A DNA stretch of 23,394 nucleotides from Bdellovibrionales bacterium (GCA_018266335.1 JAFEAR010000119.1:1-23394), one strand, 5' to 3'. Positions 1 to 8,193 are shown, counted from the first letter of the stretch. The notes: a model not told the origin generated them from the sequence alone. A program made the numbers and translations.

Positions 1-55
1 CCAGGACCGGAGCCGCGACGAGGAGCAGGTTGAACAAGAAAGTCGTAGTTCCCAT
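1..55 (-). CDS. 5' fragment of an exported or membrane protein (runs off the window)
   Basis: The minus strand reads MGTTTFLFNLLLVAAPVL from an ATG at 55 and stays open to the window edge. This is the start of a hydrophobic N-terminus such as a signal peptide or signal anchor. A GGGA sits about 6 bases upstream of this ATG. An in-frame ATG at 67 would add four residues but has a weaker ribosome site. Only 18 codons are visible, so no family can be named. An AT-rich stretch upstream (about 68-130) would suit a promoter. Confidence 0.45.
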   Translation of the reverse strand, partial: MGTTTFLFNLLLVAAPVL

Positions 56-183
56 TCGAATTCCCATAAGCAGGACTTATATATTACTTAAGTTTAACTT
101 GTATATAGTCTTTGGATAAAAAATATTAAGCCAAAATATTGCTTTAAAAACAAACGTTTAGATGTATTTTGGGCGGTGAATTT
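56..183. other. AT-rich intergenic region with an inverted repeat
   Basis: This 128-base gap is much richer in A and T than its surroundings. An 8-bp perfect inverted repeat, CCAAAATA at 131-138 and TATTTTGG at 165-172, flanks a 26-base loop. It could end transcription from the TonB-like gene, whose stop codon is at 184. The stretch nearer 68-130 is TA-rich on the minus strand and probably holds the promoter of the next minus-strand gene. No -35/-10 pair is clear enough to call. Confidence 0.3.
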
Positions 184-1176
184 TTACCAAACGGCGCGGC
201 GCACGCGCACCTGAGTGGCGCCATCGCCATCAGAGACCACCACAAAATCCCAGCGAATTTGCACGATGTTCTTGGCATCGAGCATTTCGCGCGGCGGGTT
301 CGGAAAAGGTGCGGCTTGGCGGAAAGCCTCTACGGCCGCGCCATCTAAATCTTCGGAGCCCGAGCTGCCCATGATGCGAATGCTTTCGAGTTGTCCGTTG
401 TCCTTCAGGCGCACTTGCACCTGCGTGAGTTGTTCGGCGGCGCCCATGGCGTCGCGTTTAGACATGATTTTATCGAAGGCGATGTCGAGATTTTGCTTCC
501 AGCGGTCCGAAATTTTTTCGCGCACGCGTTCGTAGAATCCGTAGAATTTATATTCCTTCGCGTTGAGTAAAGTTTGCGCTCCGGTGGCTATGTCCTTCAG
601 ATAATCATCGGTGGCCGAAACGCCGTCGCCTTTGATCTTATTCGGGATGCTAGCCGGCGCACGCAGGCGACCCGTGCCGCCTTCTTTGTGCGCTGCGATT
701 TCGGCGAGCTCACGTTCCGAGGGTGGTAGCTCCAGGAGCTTGTGCAGCGTGGGGGCGCCGGCGGGTGAAGATGCTTCCTTAGCGACACTCTTTTTCTTTT
801 CGCTCTCTTTTACGGCGTTGGTCTCGCTGCCAGGATTTTTGGTGTTCTTAAAGTGGCCCACGTTTTCGGCGCGCGTTTCGAAATCAACTTTTTGGTTTTT
901 GCGCGTAAGAAAAGTTTTGCCCTTGCGCTCACCGGCTTCGGGCGATTCAAAACGATCGTCCGTTTGCACGATTTGCGATTCGTGTTCTTCCAGCGCGGAC
1001 TTCAAATCTTTTTCGAGTTGCTCGGGCGAAACGGGTCGCACTTTGAGTCGCTGTGCGGTGGCCAAAGCGGCTATGTCTTCGGGCGAAAGTTGATGGCCGG
1101 GCAGGGAACCTTGCAGCCATAGGAAAGCGAGAACTAAGACGTGGAAAATAAAGGAAAGAGTTAGCCCCCGCTTCAC
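184..1176 (-). CDS. TonB/TolA-type energy transducer, AgmX-like
   Basis: This 330-aa protein has one N-terminal membrane helix (about residues 5-23), a charged low-complexity periplasmic linker (about 30-205) and a TonB-type C-terminal domain (about 210-313). The helix carries the S-x3-H pattern (S8, H12) that TonB and TolA use to couple to ExbBD or TolQR; that role is family knowledge. The C-terminal domain shows the typical order: V-x-V strand, DNGQL turn, SSGSEDLDGAA helix start, then PFPNPP (291-295). The start is GTG at 1174-1176 with a weak ribosome site. The frame stays open upstream past 1300 without a usable start codon. It follows the 2OG oxygenase gene by 89 bases. No ExbB/ExbD or TonB receptor genes are visible, so the partner is unknown. 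Confident in the fold, less so in the exact role. Confidence 0.8.
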   Translation of the reverse strand: MKRGLTLSFIFHVLVLAFLWLQGSLPGHQLSPEDIAALATAQRLKVRPVSPEQLEKDLKSALEEHESQIVQTDDRFESPEAGERKGKTFLTRKNQKVDFETRAENVGHFKNTKNPGSETNAVKESEKKKSVAKEASSPAGAPTLHKLLELPPSERELAEIAAHKEGGTGRLRAPASIPNKIKGDGVSATDDYLKDIATGAQTLLNAKEYKFYGFYERVREKISDRWKQNLDIAFDKIMSKRDAMGAAEQLTQVQVRLKDNGQLESIRIMGSSGSEDLDGAAVEAFRQAAPFPNPPREMLDAKNIVQIRWDFVVVSDGDGATQVRVRRAVW

Positions 1177-1265
1177 ATAGAGTTTTTCGGCAGAACGGAG
1201 GGGGCGCTTGAGGTGAAAAGCGCCTTCGTCAGAAGATTGTCGCGGTGGTTTCGGTGCAGAAGCAG

Positions 1266-2225
1266 TTAATAGAGTCCGATTTCTCGCAGGCGCTGAGCCA
1301 AATACTCCCCCGCCGTAATGGGTGCTTCTAAAACCGGCCGGTGGGGCGTGATGCAGCTAGGCAATGCGGCGAGCGACATGTTCGACACGGGGTGCAAAAA
1401 GAAGGGAATCGAGTAGCGAACTTGCTCCTTGTTGCTCGGAGGAGGATTCGTGACCCGGTGAGTGGTGCTCTTAAATTTGTGATTGGACAGGCGTTGCAGC
1501 ATGTCGCCCACGTTGACCACGATTTCGTCAGCCTCGGTGGTGACGGGCAGCCATTCGCCCTGTTTGGTTTTCACTTGGAGCCCAGGGCTCGAAGCGCCAA
1601 TGAGCAGCGTGATGAGGTTGATGTCTTCGTGCGCGGCGGAGCGAACGGCGCTGGGATCTTCCTTGCCCGTGAGTGCGGGATAATGAATGGGGCGCAGAAT
1701 GGAGTTTCCGTATTTAACTTTTTCGTCGAAGTAGCGTTCGTCTTGCTCCAAAATAATCGCAATTGCACGGAGCATGTAGGTGCCTAGCCCTAAAAGCTCA
1801 TCGTACAAATGGCGCAGAGTAGAATCAAAACCCGGAACTTCTTTGACCGAAACGTTAGCGGGGTATTCTTTGCGCAGCGGATTTCCTTCGGGCACTTCAA
1901 TGCCGACGTGGAAAAATTCTTTCAAATCGCCAATGGGCGTGTCTTTGGCGTGTTCCTTGCCGAAGGTCGTGTAGCCGCGGGCGCCGCCGATGCCGGGCAC
2001 TTCGTAGCTCCGCTTGGTAGCGAGCGGTAGCTTGTAAAAAGCATCGATTTTTTCGTACGCCGTCTTTTGCAAGTCATGCGTAATGCGATGGCCCTTGATG
2101 ACCACGAAGCCCGTGTCTTCGTACGCGCGACCCAATCGCTCCACAAAGTCGGCCTTGCGCTGCGGATTGCCGCTCGTGAAGTCACGAATATCGAGGGTTG
2201 GTATACGCGCGTTCTCGTTGCCCAT
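1266..2225 (-). CDS. Isopenicillin N synthase-like 2-oxoglutarate/Fe(II) dioxygenase
   Basis: This 319-aa protein matches the isopenicillin N synthase/flavonol synthase-like family in length and layout. The N-terminal DIOX_N part (about 6-120) includes the typical phrase YEDTGFVVIKGH. The double-stranded beta-helix core has the iron ligands H199, D201 (HED) and H256 (TTHRV), and the 2-oxoglutarate-binding R270-x-S272 pair in RYSIPFF. It should be a soluble oxidase or hydroxylase using Fe(II), O2 and 2-oxoglutarate; the substrate cannot be inferred. It lies two bases after the stop of the upstream exported-protein gene, so the two are probably co-transcribed. All catalytic residues are present. 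Confidence 0.88.
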   Translation of the reverse strand: MGNENARIPTLDIRDFTSGNPQRKADFVERLGRAYEDTGFVVIKGHRITHDLQKTAYEKIDAFYKLPLATKRSYEVPGIGGARGYTTFGKEHAKDTPIGDLKEFFHVGIEVPEGNPLRKEYPANVSVKEVPGFDSTLRHLYDELLGLGTYMLRAIAIILEQDERYFDEKVKYGNSILRPIHYPALTGKEDPSAVRSAAHEDINLITLLIGASSPGLQVKTKQGEWLPVTTEADEIVVNVGDMLQRLSNHKFKSTTHRVTNPPPSNKEQVRYSIPFFLHPVSNMSLAALPSCITPHRPVLEAPITAGEYLAQRLREIGLY

Positions 2226-2227
2226 AG

Positions 2228-2773
2228 CTACTTTTTACCAGAATCGTGCGGGACCTTCACCCAGTACGGCCGCAGCGTGGCGCAAAGTTGTTCGAGTTCT
2301 TGGAGGCGCTGAGTCTGTAGCTCGAGCGGTGCGACTAGATTAACGTCGGCGCCCTGGCCGCCGAGCACGAAGGGGTAGTGGGCCTCAAAAAAATTACGGC
2401 CCCGCAGACGGTTTTTAAAGACCAACTTGAGCATGAGTCCGGTCTTTTGGAAGGGCACCACGCTCGGTTCTCCAATTAAGTCGCTGCCCCGTTTGGCGCG
2501 TTCTTCCTTTATGACGTCCTGCATGCGTGCGCGGAATTCTTCGTTCGTAAGTTTGTCGCCACTCACAAAGAAACGCGCATAGTCGGTGGTGCTTTTTCCT
2601 ACGAGCAGCTCGTGACCAATGCCGGCCGCATCGCTATCCGATAATTTTGCCCAGCCCGTGGGGAGTTTCATGGCGAGGGTGGAGCTAAAGAGCCAATCGT
2701 CTTGGGGACTGGCGGCCAGTACGGCGGCGGAGCAAAAAAGAAGCAGCGAGGCGGGTAAGAAGCAAGCGCGCAT
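2228..2773 (-). CDS. Small exported protein of unknown function
   Basis: From the ATG at 2773 this gives 181 residues beginning with a clear Sec signal peptide (MRACFLPASLLLFCSAAVLA, cleavage near SAAVLAA/SPQ). The mature part contains the phrase MKLPTGW followed by mixed alpha/beta sequence. This is loosely like DcrB/PsbP-type periplasmic domains, but too weak to assign. An in-frame ATG at 2791 would add six residues. A longer reading to 2896 is unlikely because it would run into the divergent lipoprotein gene and lose the signal peptide position. It is the first gene of a short minus-strand group with the 2OG oxygenase (2-base gap). Confidence 0.7.
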   Translation of the reverse strand: MRACFLPASLLLFCSAAVLAASPQDDWLFSSTLAMKLPTGWAKLSDSDAAGIGHELLVGKSTTDYARFFVSGDKLTNEEFRARMQDVIKEERAKRGSDLIGEPSVVPFQKTGLMLKLVFKNRLRGRNFFEAHYPFVLGGQGADVNLVAPLELQTQRLQELEQLCATLRPYWVKVPHDSGKK

Positions 2774-2821
2774 GGGCGGGCACGCTACCATAGGGCGCCG
2801 GAATGGTGTACTTTGAAAACC

Positions 2822-3064
2822 ATGGGACTGCAGAGTCGGCTGTTTTGGGCGGTGAGTTTGTTGGGACTGGGAGCGTGCAAAGATCGTTCGCAGCAAACGG
2901 CCGAAGTGCGCGAGATGGCCCCGCAGTCTGTAACTGCGCCGCCCCCTGATCCTACCGAACGCGCGAACGTGCTCGATGTTCCTCCTCCGCCCCCTGCGCC
3001 CACGCAGGAAGCTGCTCCGCCCGACGCCAATGTCGAGCCGGCGCCGCCGCCTAAGTCAGAATAA
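2822..3064 (+). CDS. Small proline-rich lipoprotein
   Basis: From ATG 2822 the product is 80 aa. Residues 1-19 form a lipoprotein signal ending in the lipobox L-G-A-C (C19), followed by Lys, which would favour outer-membrane sorting by the usual +2 rule. The rest is a disordered tail rich in Pro, Ala and Glu, with PPPPPAP-type runs; there is no folded domain. A TTG at 2813 is an alternative start giving three more residues. It is divergent from the exported-protein gene (48 bases between starts). Its 3' end overlaps the convergent GAF gene by 14 bases. Function unknown; an envelope tether or spacer is only a guess. Confidence 0.6.
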   Translation: MGLQSRLFWAVSLLGLGACKDRSQQTAEVREMAPQSVTAPPPDPTERANVLDVPPPPPAPTQEAAPPDANVEPAPPPKSE

Positions 3065-3938
3065 ATCCTTTGGCCTTTAATTTTTGGGGGAGTTCCAGGC
3101 ACCACGCTTCGAGCGAGGCCCGGTCTTCGTCCGTGTAAGCGCCCAAGTGCGGAGAGTCTAAATCAAGTTCCGCCACGGGTTGGCCTGCCTCGTTGCGAAT
3201 GGGAATAACAATTTCGGAGCGAGTTTCGAGCGAGCAGGCCAAGTAGCTGTGCGAGGTGCGCACATCGTCCACTACCACCGTGGCGTTGTCGCGAATCGCG
3301 GCGCCGCACAATCCACGGTCAATGGGAATCAGGTGGTGATCGGTTACGAAACCCCGGTACGGGCCAAGTTCCAGGTGTGTGCCGGCGTGCAAGTAAATGC
3401 CCGACCACGATTCGCGCTTTAAGTGTGCGCGAGCGTCCACGAGGGCTTGGAGTTCATCATCGATGGCTTCAAAGAGCGCGCGATGTTCGGGTTTGAAGCG
3501 CACGTACGGTAGCAAGGTCTGCGCAAATTCTTCTAGGCGACGCATGCGCGCAGCTTCGAAGTGATTCGGAAGGTCTGACTCGGCATCCACCACGCCCCAG
3601 GCGAGCGGACCGCGCGCTGGTTGGTAGTAGCGCAGTGAGCGCGCAATGTCCGTGTCCGGAGCAGGCAGGGCCACCACGGCTTCGCTCTTTACGTTGATAA
3701 AGCATTGGCTGTAGGTGGCATCGGCGGAGACGTCAGGAATAACTTTAGTGAGCGCGTTCTTGGCCGCCGTACCCACATTGCCCCGATCGAATTCAAACTC
3801 GTGGCAGGGCGGTAGCGGTCCTGCAAAAGCTAGCCGTGTAGCACGGCGCCGCTCCGGGAAAACCTCGTACAGGCCTAGCCAGTAGGTTCCGAGTTCGCCT
3901 TGGGCGCGGGTGAGTCTACGCTCTAGCCACGCGCTCAT
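3051..3938 (-). CDS. Tandem GAF-domain protein, fRMsr-like
   Basis: This 295-aa protein contains two related GAF domains (about 10-145 and 150-290). The second strongly resembles free methionine-(R)-sulfoxide reductase. It has GPYRG, then the GLCG motif with C211, DDV, C235 in YLAC, the strand RSEIVIPI and an ELDLDSP-x-GAYTDED ending. In characterised fRMsr the equivalents of C211 and C235 are redox-active; a third cysteine upstream of GLCG is not obvious here. The first domain repeats the same order (RGNVGTA, PDV, QC79, SEAVVALP) but has lost the GLCG cysteine, so it may be structural or ligand-sensing. The gene starts 4 bases after the nuoG stop and is probably in the nuo operon. A link between complex I and methionine-sulfoxide repair or redox sensing is inference. 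Confidence 0.75.
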   Translation of the reverse strand: MSAWLERRLTRAQGELGTYWLGLYEVFPERRRATRLAFAGPLPPCHEFEFDRGNVGTAAKNALTKVIPDVSADATYSQCFINVKSEAVVALPAPDTDIARSLRYYQPARGPLAWGVVDAESDLPNHFEAARMRRLEEFAQTLLPYVRFKPEHRALFEAIDDELQALVDARAHLKRESWSGIYLHAGTHLELGPYRGFVTDHHLIPIDRGLCGAAIRDNATVVVDDVRTSHSYLACSLETRSEIVIPIRNEAGQPVAELDLDSPHLGAYTDEDRASLEAWCLELPQKLKAKGFILT

Positions 3939-3942
3939 AGCG

Positions 3943-5811
3943 TCACAACAGTCTCAGGCTGGCACTCACTACTGCTCCGCCCCGATCCACCGTGGGTGCG
4001 TTGGGGTTGTGCAGGCGAATGCCCGGCGCCACTTGGCGGCGGTTCTCTAGGTTCGTCAGCGTAGCCGTCGATTCGTAGAGCGGCGTGAGCGGCAAAATAA
4101 CGTGGGCCTTTTCGGTAAGCTCAGTCGTAAAGGAGTCGGCCACCACCAGAAGCGGCGCTTTAGACAGGTACGCAATGAGCTCTTTGGAGAGCGGATTTTG
4201 CGTGCGTTGACCAAAGAAGAACACGGGGCCCTTGGGCGCGCCGGATAGCTGGCGCGCCTGAGCTTCCACGGGAACAATGCCTTCGTTGAGCAAACCGCGG
4301 CTGTTGGCCTGGGTCCACAGAATGAGCAGCTTGGCGTTGGCGGGAATTTTTTGCAGAGCCGCAATGTCCGCGGAGGTCTGCGGCACGGGCGCTAGGTACG
4401 CAACGTCGTCGGCCGCGGCTACGGAGCCGAGCTCGGCCACGGATTTTTTCTCCCACTTCAGGTTGCCCTTGCGGGCGGCCTGACCCAACCGAAGCGCCAG
4501 GATGGGCGCCACGTCTTCGAGTTCGCGAATGGTGTAGGGCGCAACGACGGTCTTAATAACGGACCAGTCAGGCGTGCCGGCCGTCCAGGGCGAGCTCATG
4601 CGGCCGCTCCAGAATTTTAAAAACTCTTGTGCAAAGGCGCTGTCGTTCATGGCGCCCACGGGGCGGCCACGACCAGTCCAGCTGTTAGCGAGTTCCTTGG
4701 CCCAAGCAATGCCTTCGTGCGGGAGGGCGTCGTCAATCCAGAATTCCCACTTCTGCGCACCGGTGGTGTCGATGTAGGCCTGGATTTCGCGCAGACTGAC
4801 GTCCTGCGCTTCGGGGTTCGGCGTGCGGCGCCACTGCGGCGTGTGCAAGCGCTTAGCTTCTTCGTTGTGGAAGTGGTAGCCCCAGCGGCCTTTGTCGCAC
4901 ATCCACCAGGTGTTGACGTCCATGTTCTCGCGCGGCATGAGGCGCAGCAATTGCGGCACGGGCGGTTGGTGATCGGGCCGCACGATGCCCGGGTGCCGGT
5001 GCTTGGTGTGGAGTTCAATGTTGCAGCCCACGGCGCAACCCGTGCAAACGCCCTGGTGCGTTTTGAGTTCCCACGGACGCGCGGCAAAGCGGAAGTCTTT
5101 GGCCGTGAGCGCGCCCACGGGACAGAGATCCACCACGTTGCCGGAGAAGTTAGATTGCATGGGGCGCTCTTCGAACACGTCGATGTGCGCGGCGTTGCCG
5201 CGTTCGTTCACCACGAGTTCGCCGCGGCCGTCCACATCCGCCGAGAAGCGCACGCAGCGCGTGCAAAGAATGCAGCGCTCTTGGTCGAGCACAACTTCTT
5301 CGCTCACGGCTTTGTGCTTGTCGCGCAGAACTTTGTCGTCGTGCATCCGCGACAGGGGCGGACCGTATTCGTAGGTGTAATCCTGAAGCTTGCACTCACC
5401 GCCGCGATCGCAAATGGGGCAATCGAGCGGGTGGTTGAGGAGCGTAAATTCGAGCGTGCTGTTTTGGCCCGCTTTTACTTTGGCCGACTCGGTCTGCACT
5501 TTCATGCCTTCGCCCGCGGGCTGCGAGCAGGCGGTGGCGAGCTTGGGCATGCCTTCGATTTCTACGAAGCACATGCGGCACTGGCCCACTACGGGAAGTC
5601 CGGGGTGGTAGCAGAAGTGCGGAATGTATTTGTTAATTTGGTTAGCGCCCTGAATGATGGTCGAACCGGGATTCACGCTTACGGTTTGGCCGTCGATCGT
5701 GAACGTAACTTTTCCGGGCACAGCGGGCGGGGGCGGGCTGGTTGGTGCAGCAGGCTTGCTGGCCGGCGCAGCGGCAGCCGGAGCGGGTTTGGGCTTGTTA
5801 TCTTCAGACAC
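3943..5811 (-). CDS. nuoG: NADH-quinone oxidoreductase subunit G (short form)
   Basis: This 622-aa subunit of the peripheral arm of complex I passes electrons from the NADH site toward the quinone. After a Pro/Ala-rich extension (1-33) comes a 2Fe-2S ferredoxin domain (C67, C78, C81, C95), the His-Cys3 cluster motif (H127, C131, C134, C140), a 4Fe-4S set (C180, C183, C186, C230) and the N7-type CxxCx3C set (C256, C259, C263) with C305. The molybdopterin-oxidoreductase-like C-terminal part (about 320-622) is shorter than in the roughly 900-aa E. coli protein. The start is GTG at 5811 with AAAGGAGA about 8 bases upstream, overlapping the nuoBD stop. No nuoE or nuoF lies beside it, although they often precede nuoG. 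Confidence 0.93.
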   Translation of the reverse strand: MSEDNKPKPAPAAAAPASKPAAPTSPPPPAVPGKVTFTIDGQTVSVNPGSTIIQGANQINKYIPHFCYHPGLPVVGQCRMCFVEIEGMPKLATACSQPAGEGMKVQTESAKVKAGQNSTLEFTLLNHPLDCPICDRGGECKLQDYTYEYGPPLSRMHDDKVLRDKHKAVSEEVVLDQERCILCTRCVRFSADVDGRGELVVNERGNAAHIDVFEERPMQSNFSGNVVDLCPVGALTAKDFRFAARPWELKTHQGVCTGCAVGCNIELHTKHRHPGIVRPDHQPPVPQLLRLMPRENMDVNTWWMCDKGRWGYHFHNEEAKRLHTPQWRRTPNPEAQDVSLREIQAYIDTTGAQKWEFWIDDALPHEGIAWAKELANSWTGRGRPVGAMNDSAFAQEFLKFWSGRMSSPWTAGTPDWSVIKTVVAPYTIRELEDVAPILALRLGQAARKGNLKWEKKSVAELGSVAAADDVAYLAPVPQTSADIAALQKIPANAKLLILWTQANSRGLLNEGIVPVEAQARQLSGAPKGPVFFFGQRTQNPLSKELIAYLSKAPLLVVADSFTTELTEKAHVILPLTPLYESTATLTNLENRRQVAPGIRLHNPNAPTVDRGGAVVSASLRLL

Positions 5812-5825
5812 GCGCGGGTTCTCCT

Positions 5826-7532
5826 TTAACGGTCAATTTCGCCAAGAACGGGATCGAGACTCGCAATGGTCGTGACCACGTCCGCAATGAGTTTGCCTTT
5901 GACGAGATCCGGAATGATCTGCGTCGAGCGGTACGCCGGGCTGTGAATGCGCGTGCGCACGGGTTTGTTGCTACCGTCGGACTTAATAAAGAATCCGAAC
6001 TCGCCCTTGGGGTTTTCAATGGCCGAGTAGATTTGGCCCACGGGCGGCTTGAATCCTTCGGAGATAATCTTGAAGTGCCAAATGAGCGCTTCCATCTGCG
6101 TGTAGATTTGGTCCTTCGTCGGAATAACGACTTCGGGCACGTCCGCGTTGATGGGGCCTTCGGGGATGCCGTCGAGCGCCTGCTGCAGAATGCGGATGGA
6201 TTCGCGCATCTCGCGCAGGCGCACCATGTAGCGATCGTACGCGTCGCCGTATTTGCCGACGGGCACGTCGAATTGGAATTTTTCGTAGCCCAGGTACGGC
6301 ATGTCCTTGCGCAAATCCCACTTGATGCCGGCGGCGCGCAGGTTGGGGCCCGTTATGCCGTAGTCGAGGGCCATTTGCGGAGTGATTGCGCCTACGCCGC
6401 GGGTGCGGTCAATCCAAATGCGGTTGTTCGTAAGGAGCGAGTCCATCTCGTCGATGGTCTGGGGCAACTGCGCAATAAAATCGCGCACACCGTGTAGGAA
6501 CTCTTTGCTCGCGTCGCGGGACATGCCGCCCACGCGCGTGTAGCTGGTGGTAAAGCGGTGGCCCGTGAGTTTTTCGATGAGGTCGTAGATTTTTTCGCGT
6601 TCGTCGAAGGTGTGAAAGAACACCGTCGCCGCTCCTACGTCCAGCGCGTAGGTGCCCAGCGAGAGCAAGTGCGCACTGATGCGCGCCAATTCGCACGCAA
6701 TCACTCGCACGTACTGACCGCGCTCGGGCAGTTCAATGCCGAGGAGTTTTTCCACGGCCATGGTGTAACTTACGTTGTTCGAGAGCGGTGCCAGGTAATC
6801 CAGACGGTCCGTGTACGGAATGAACTGGTGGTAGCGCTTTTGTTCGGCGATTTTTTCGAAGCCCCGGTGCAAGAAGCCGATGTCCGGCACGCATTGCACG
6901 ACGGTCTCGCCGTCGACTTCGAGAATCAGGCGGAGCACGCCGTGCGTGGACGGATGCTGCGGGCCCATGTTGAGCACGATGGTGTCCGTGCGTTTTTTCT
7001 TAATGGGCGTGGACACTGCGGGGAGCGAAACTTTTACGGGCTCACTCGAGCGCGAAGCGGGGTTGGTGCCCCGGTCGCGGCGAACTTTTTTCTGCAGCAT
7101 CATCAAAGCCTGAATCACGGCTTCGGGACGGGGCGGGCATCCGGGAATGTAAACGTCCACGGGGAGAATGTGGTCGAGCCCTTGCACCACGGGGTAGCTG
7201 TCGAACATACCGCCCGTGCACAAGCAGGTGCCCATGGCGAGAACCCACTTGGGTTCCATCATTTGTTCGTACACGCGGCGTACGACGGGAGCCATTTTGT
7301 AGGTGAGCGTGCCGGCGACAATCATCATGTCGGCCTGGCGCGGAGAGAAGCGCATCACTTCGCTGCCGAAGCGGGCCATGTCGAATTTAGGACCCACGGC
7401 GGCCATCATCTCAATGGCGCAACAAGAAATACCCATGGGCATTGGCCACAGACTATTGGACCGACCCCAGTTAATGACCTCGTCCAGGCGGGTCGTAATA
7501 ATTGACTCGCCAAGCTTGGCTTCTAAACCCAT
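5826..7532 (-). CDS. nuoBD: Fused NADH-quinone oxidoreductase subunits B and D
   Basis: One uninterrupted 568-aa frame contains two complex I subunits. Residues 1-150 are NuoB, with N2 cluster ligands C37-C38, C103 and C132 at the standard spacing (65 and 29 residues) and the phrase [19 protein letters not shown] linker of about 25 residues rich in K, R, S and P (148-172) follows. Residues about 173-568 are a complete NuoD, from [16 protein letters not shown] through [10 protein letters not shown] to the terminal [11 protein letters not shown]. These two subunits form the N2/quinone-binding region, so fusing them is sterically sensible. NuoC, normally encoded between B and D, is absent from both the protein and the window. 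AAGGAG lies 6-7 bases before the ATG at 7532. Confidence 0.95.
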   Translation of the reverse strand: MGLEAKLGESIITTRLDEVINWGRSNSLWPMPMGISCCAIEMMAAVGPKFDMARFGSEVMRFSPRQADMMIVAGTLTYKMAPVVRRVYEQMMEPKWVLAMGTCLCTGGMFDSYPVVQGLDHILPVDVYIPGCPPRPEAVIQALMMLQKKVRRDRGTNPASRSSEPVKVSLPAVSTPIKKKRTDTIVLNMGPQHPSTHGVLRLILEVDGETVVQCVPDIGFLHRGFEKIAEQKRYHQFIPYTDRLDYLAPLSNNVSYTMAVEKLLGIELPERGQYVRVIACELARISAHLLSLGTYALDVGAATVFFHTFDEREKIYDLIEKLTGHRFTTSYTRVGGMSRDASKEFLHGVRDFIAQLPQTIDEMDSLLTNNRIWIDRTRGVGAITPQMALDYGITGPNLRAAGIKWDLRKDMPYLGYEKFQFDVPVGKYGDAYDRYMVRLREMRESIRILQQALDGIPEGPINADVPEVVIPTKDQIYTQMEALIWHFKIISEGFKPPVGQIYSAIENPKGEFGFFIKSDGSNKPVRTRIHSPAYRSTQIIPDLVKGKLIADVVTTIASLDPVLGEIDR

Positions 7533-7548
7533 TTAAAGGCTCCTTTAT

Positions 7549-7911
7549 TCAAAGCGACTTTGACGAAGGTAGTTCTAGGCCATCTTTATCGAGTTGGCCA
7601 ACTTCGGTCATAATTTCCTTAATATCCCCGCGGCTTTGGAAGGTCTTCAGGCTGTGCTCCTGGCGTTTCAAAACCCGCTCCGAGCGGTCGAGTTTGGCCA
7701 CCATGCGGTCAATCTGAATATCTTGCAGCTTACCCTCGCGGCTTAGGCCAATGGCGATTTCGCCAATGCGCCGGTAGTAGTCGCGCTGTTGGGCCTGCAC
7801 CTGGGCGGCATCCCAAAGGGTTTGTACGATGCGGCCGGTGCGCGACATTTCGCGCAAACTGGGGGCGACAATGTGGCGGAGCCAGCGCTTAATGGAGGTG
7901 TTGATCGCCAT
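7549..7911 (-). CDS. 120-aa orphan at the head of the nuo operon
   Basis: This protein of 120 residues is predicted to be mostly helical, basic in the first 35 residues (KRWLRHIVAPSLREMSR) and heptad-like and charged in 60-110. It has no signal peptide or membrane segment and matches no family I recognise. It is not NuoA or NuoC. It lies 16 bases upstream of nuoBD in the same direction, with AAGGA about 10 bases before its own ATG, so it is likely co-transcribed with complex I genes. An assembly or regulatory role would be a guess. The 68 bases between it and tRNA-Leu must contain the operon promoter, but no consensus boxes stand out. Confidence 0.65.
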   Translation of the reverse strand: MAINTSIKRWLRHIVAPSLREMSRTGRIVQTLWDAAQVQAQQRDYYRRIGEIAIGLSREGKLQDIQIDRMVAKLDRSERVLKRQEHSLKTFQSRGDIKEIMTEVGQLDKDGLELPSSKSL

Positions 7912-7979
7912 GAAAGTTTTTCCTTTTCGTCTTTCGTAAACTTTACATTCGGATTAAAAGCGAAGCCAGTCGCGGGAGT

Positions 7980-8066
7980 GCCTCTGTGGCGGAATTGGTA
8001 GACGCAGTGGATTCAAAATCCACCGCCCGTTAGGGTTTGAGAGTTCGATTCTCTCCGGAGGTACCA
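7980..8066 (+). tRNA. tRNA-Leu (anticodon CAA)
   Basis: The 87-nt gene includes an encoded CCA. The acceptor stem GCCTCTG pairs with CGGAGGT (two wobble pairs). The D-arm has GGAATTGGTAGAC. The anticodon stem GTGGA/TCCAC encloses loop TTCAAAA, giving anticodon CAA, which reads UUG. There is a long class II variable arm, then T-arm GAGAG-TTCGATT-CTCTC. The long variable arm and anticodon agree with leucine. Confidence 0.95.
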
Positions 8067-8071
8067 TAATT

Positions 8072-8126
8072 GTTTGGCCTAGCGGCCAAACGAAAATTAA
8101 AGGTCTCCGGTCCTTCGGAACCGGAG
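8072..8126 (+). other. Two hairpins in the tRNA-Leu trailer
   Basis: The first hairpin is a perfect 8-bp stem, GTTTGGCC (8072-8079) with GGCCAAAC (8084-8091), and a 4-base loop. The second pairs CTCCGGT (8105-8111) with ACCGGAG (8120-8126) around a TTCG-containing loop. Neither is followed by a T run. They may aid 3' processing of the tRNA transcript or slow the polymerase before the real terminator downstream. Confidence 0.5.
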
Positions 8127-8139
8127 GTACCGCTGAGGT

Positions 8140-8169
8140 CTTCGGCTCCTCTGGAGCCGAAGGTTTTTT
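8140..8169 (+). terminator. Rho-independent terminator after tRNA-Leu
   Basis: A perfect 10-bp stem, CTTCGGCTCC (8140-8149) with GGAGCCGAAG (8153-8162), a TCT loop, and a six-T run at 8164-8169. This separates the tRNA-Leu transcript from tRNA-Arg. Confidence 0.9.
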
Positions 8170-8193
8170 CTGGTGCTCTCGACCACACCTCGC

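Noticed and set aside
2774..2896. Upstream extension of the exported-protein gene to 2896
   Set aside because: It would bury the signal peptide 41 residues into the protein and overlap the divergent lipoprotein gene.
4627..5829. 400-aa plus-strand open frame opposite nuoG
   Set aside because: It is antisense to a gene with every iron-sulphur motif intact. Its His/Val/Ala/Arg-rich composition is what GC-rich codons give on the reverse strand.
6558..7505. 315-aa plus-strand open frame opposite nuoBD
   Set aside because: It mirrors the conserved NuoB-NuoD sequence, with no ribosome site or recognisable domain.
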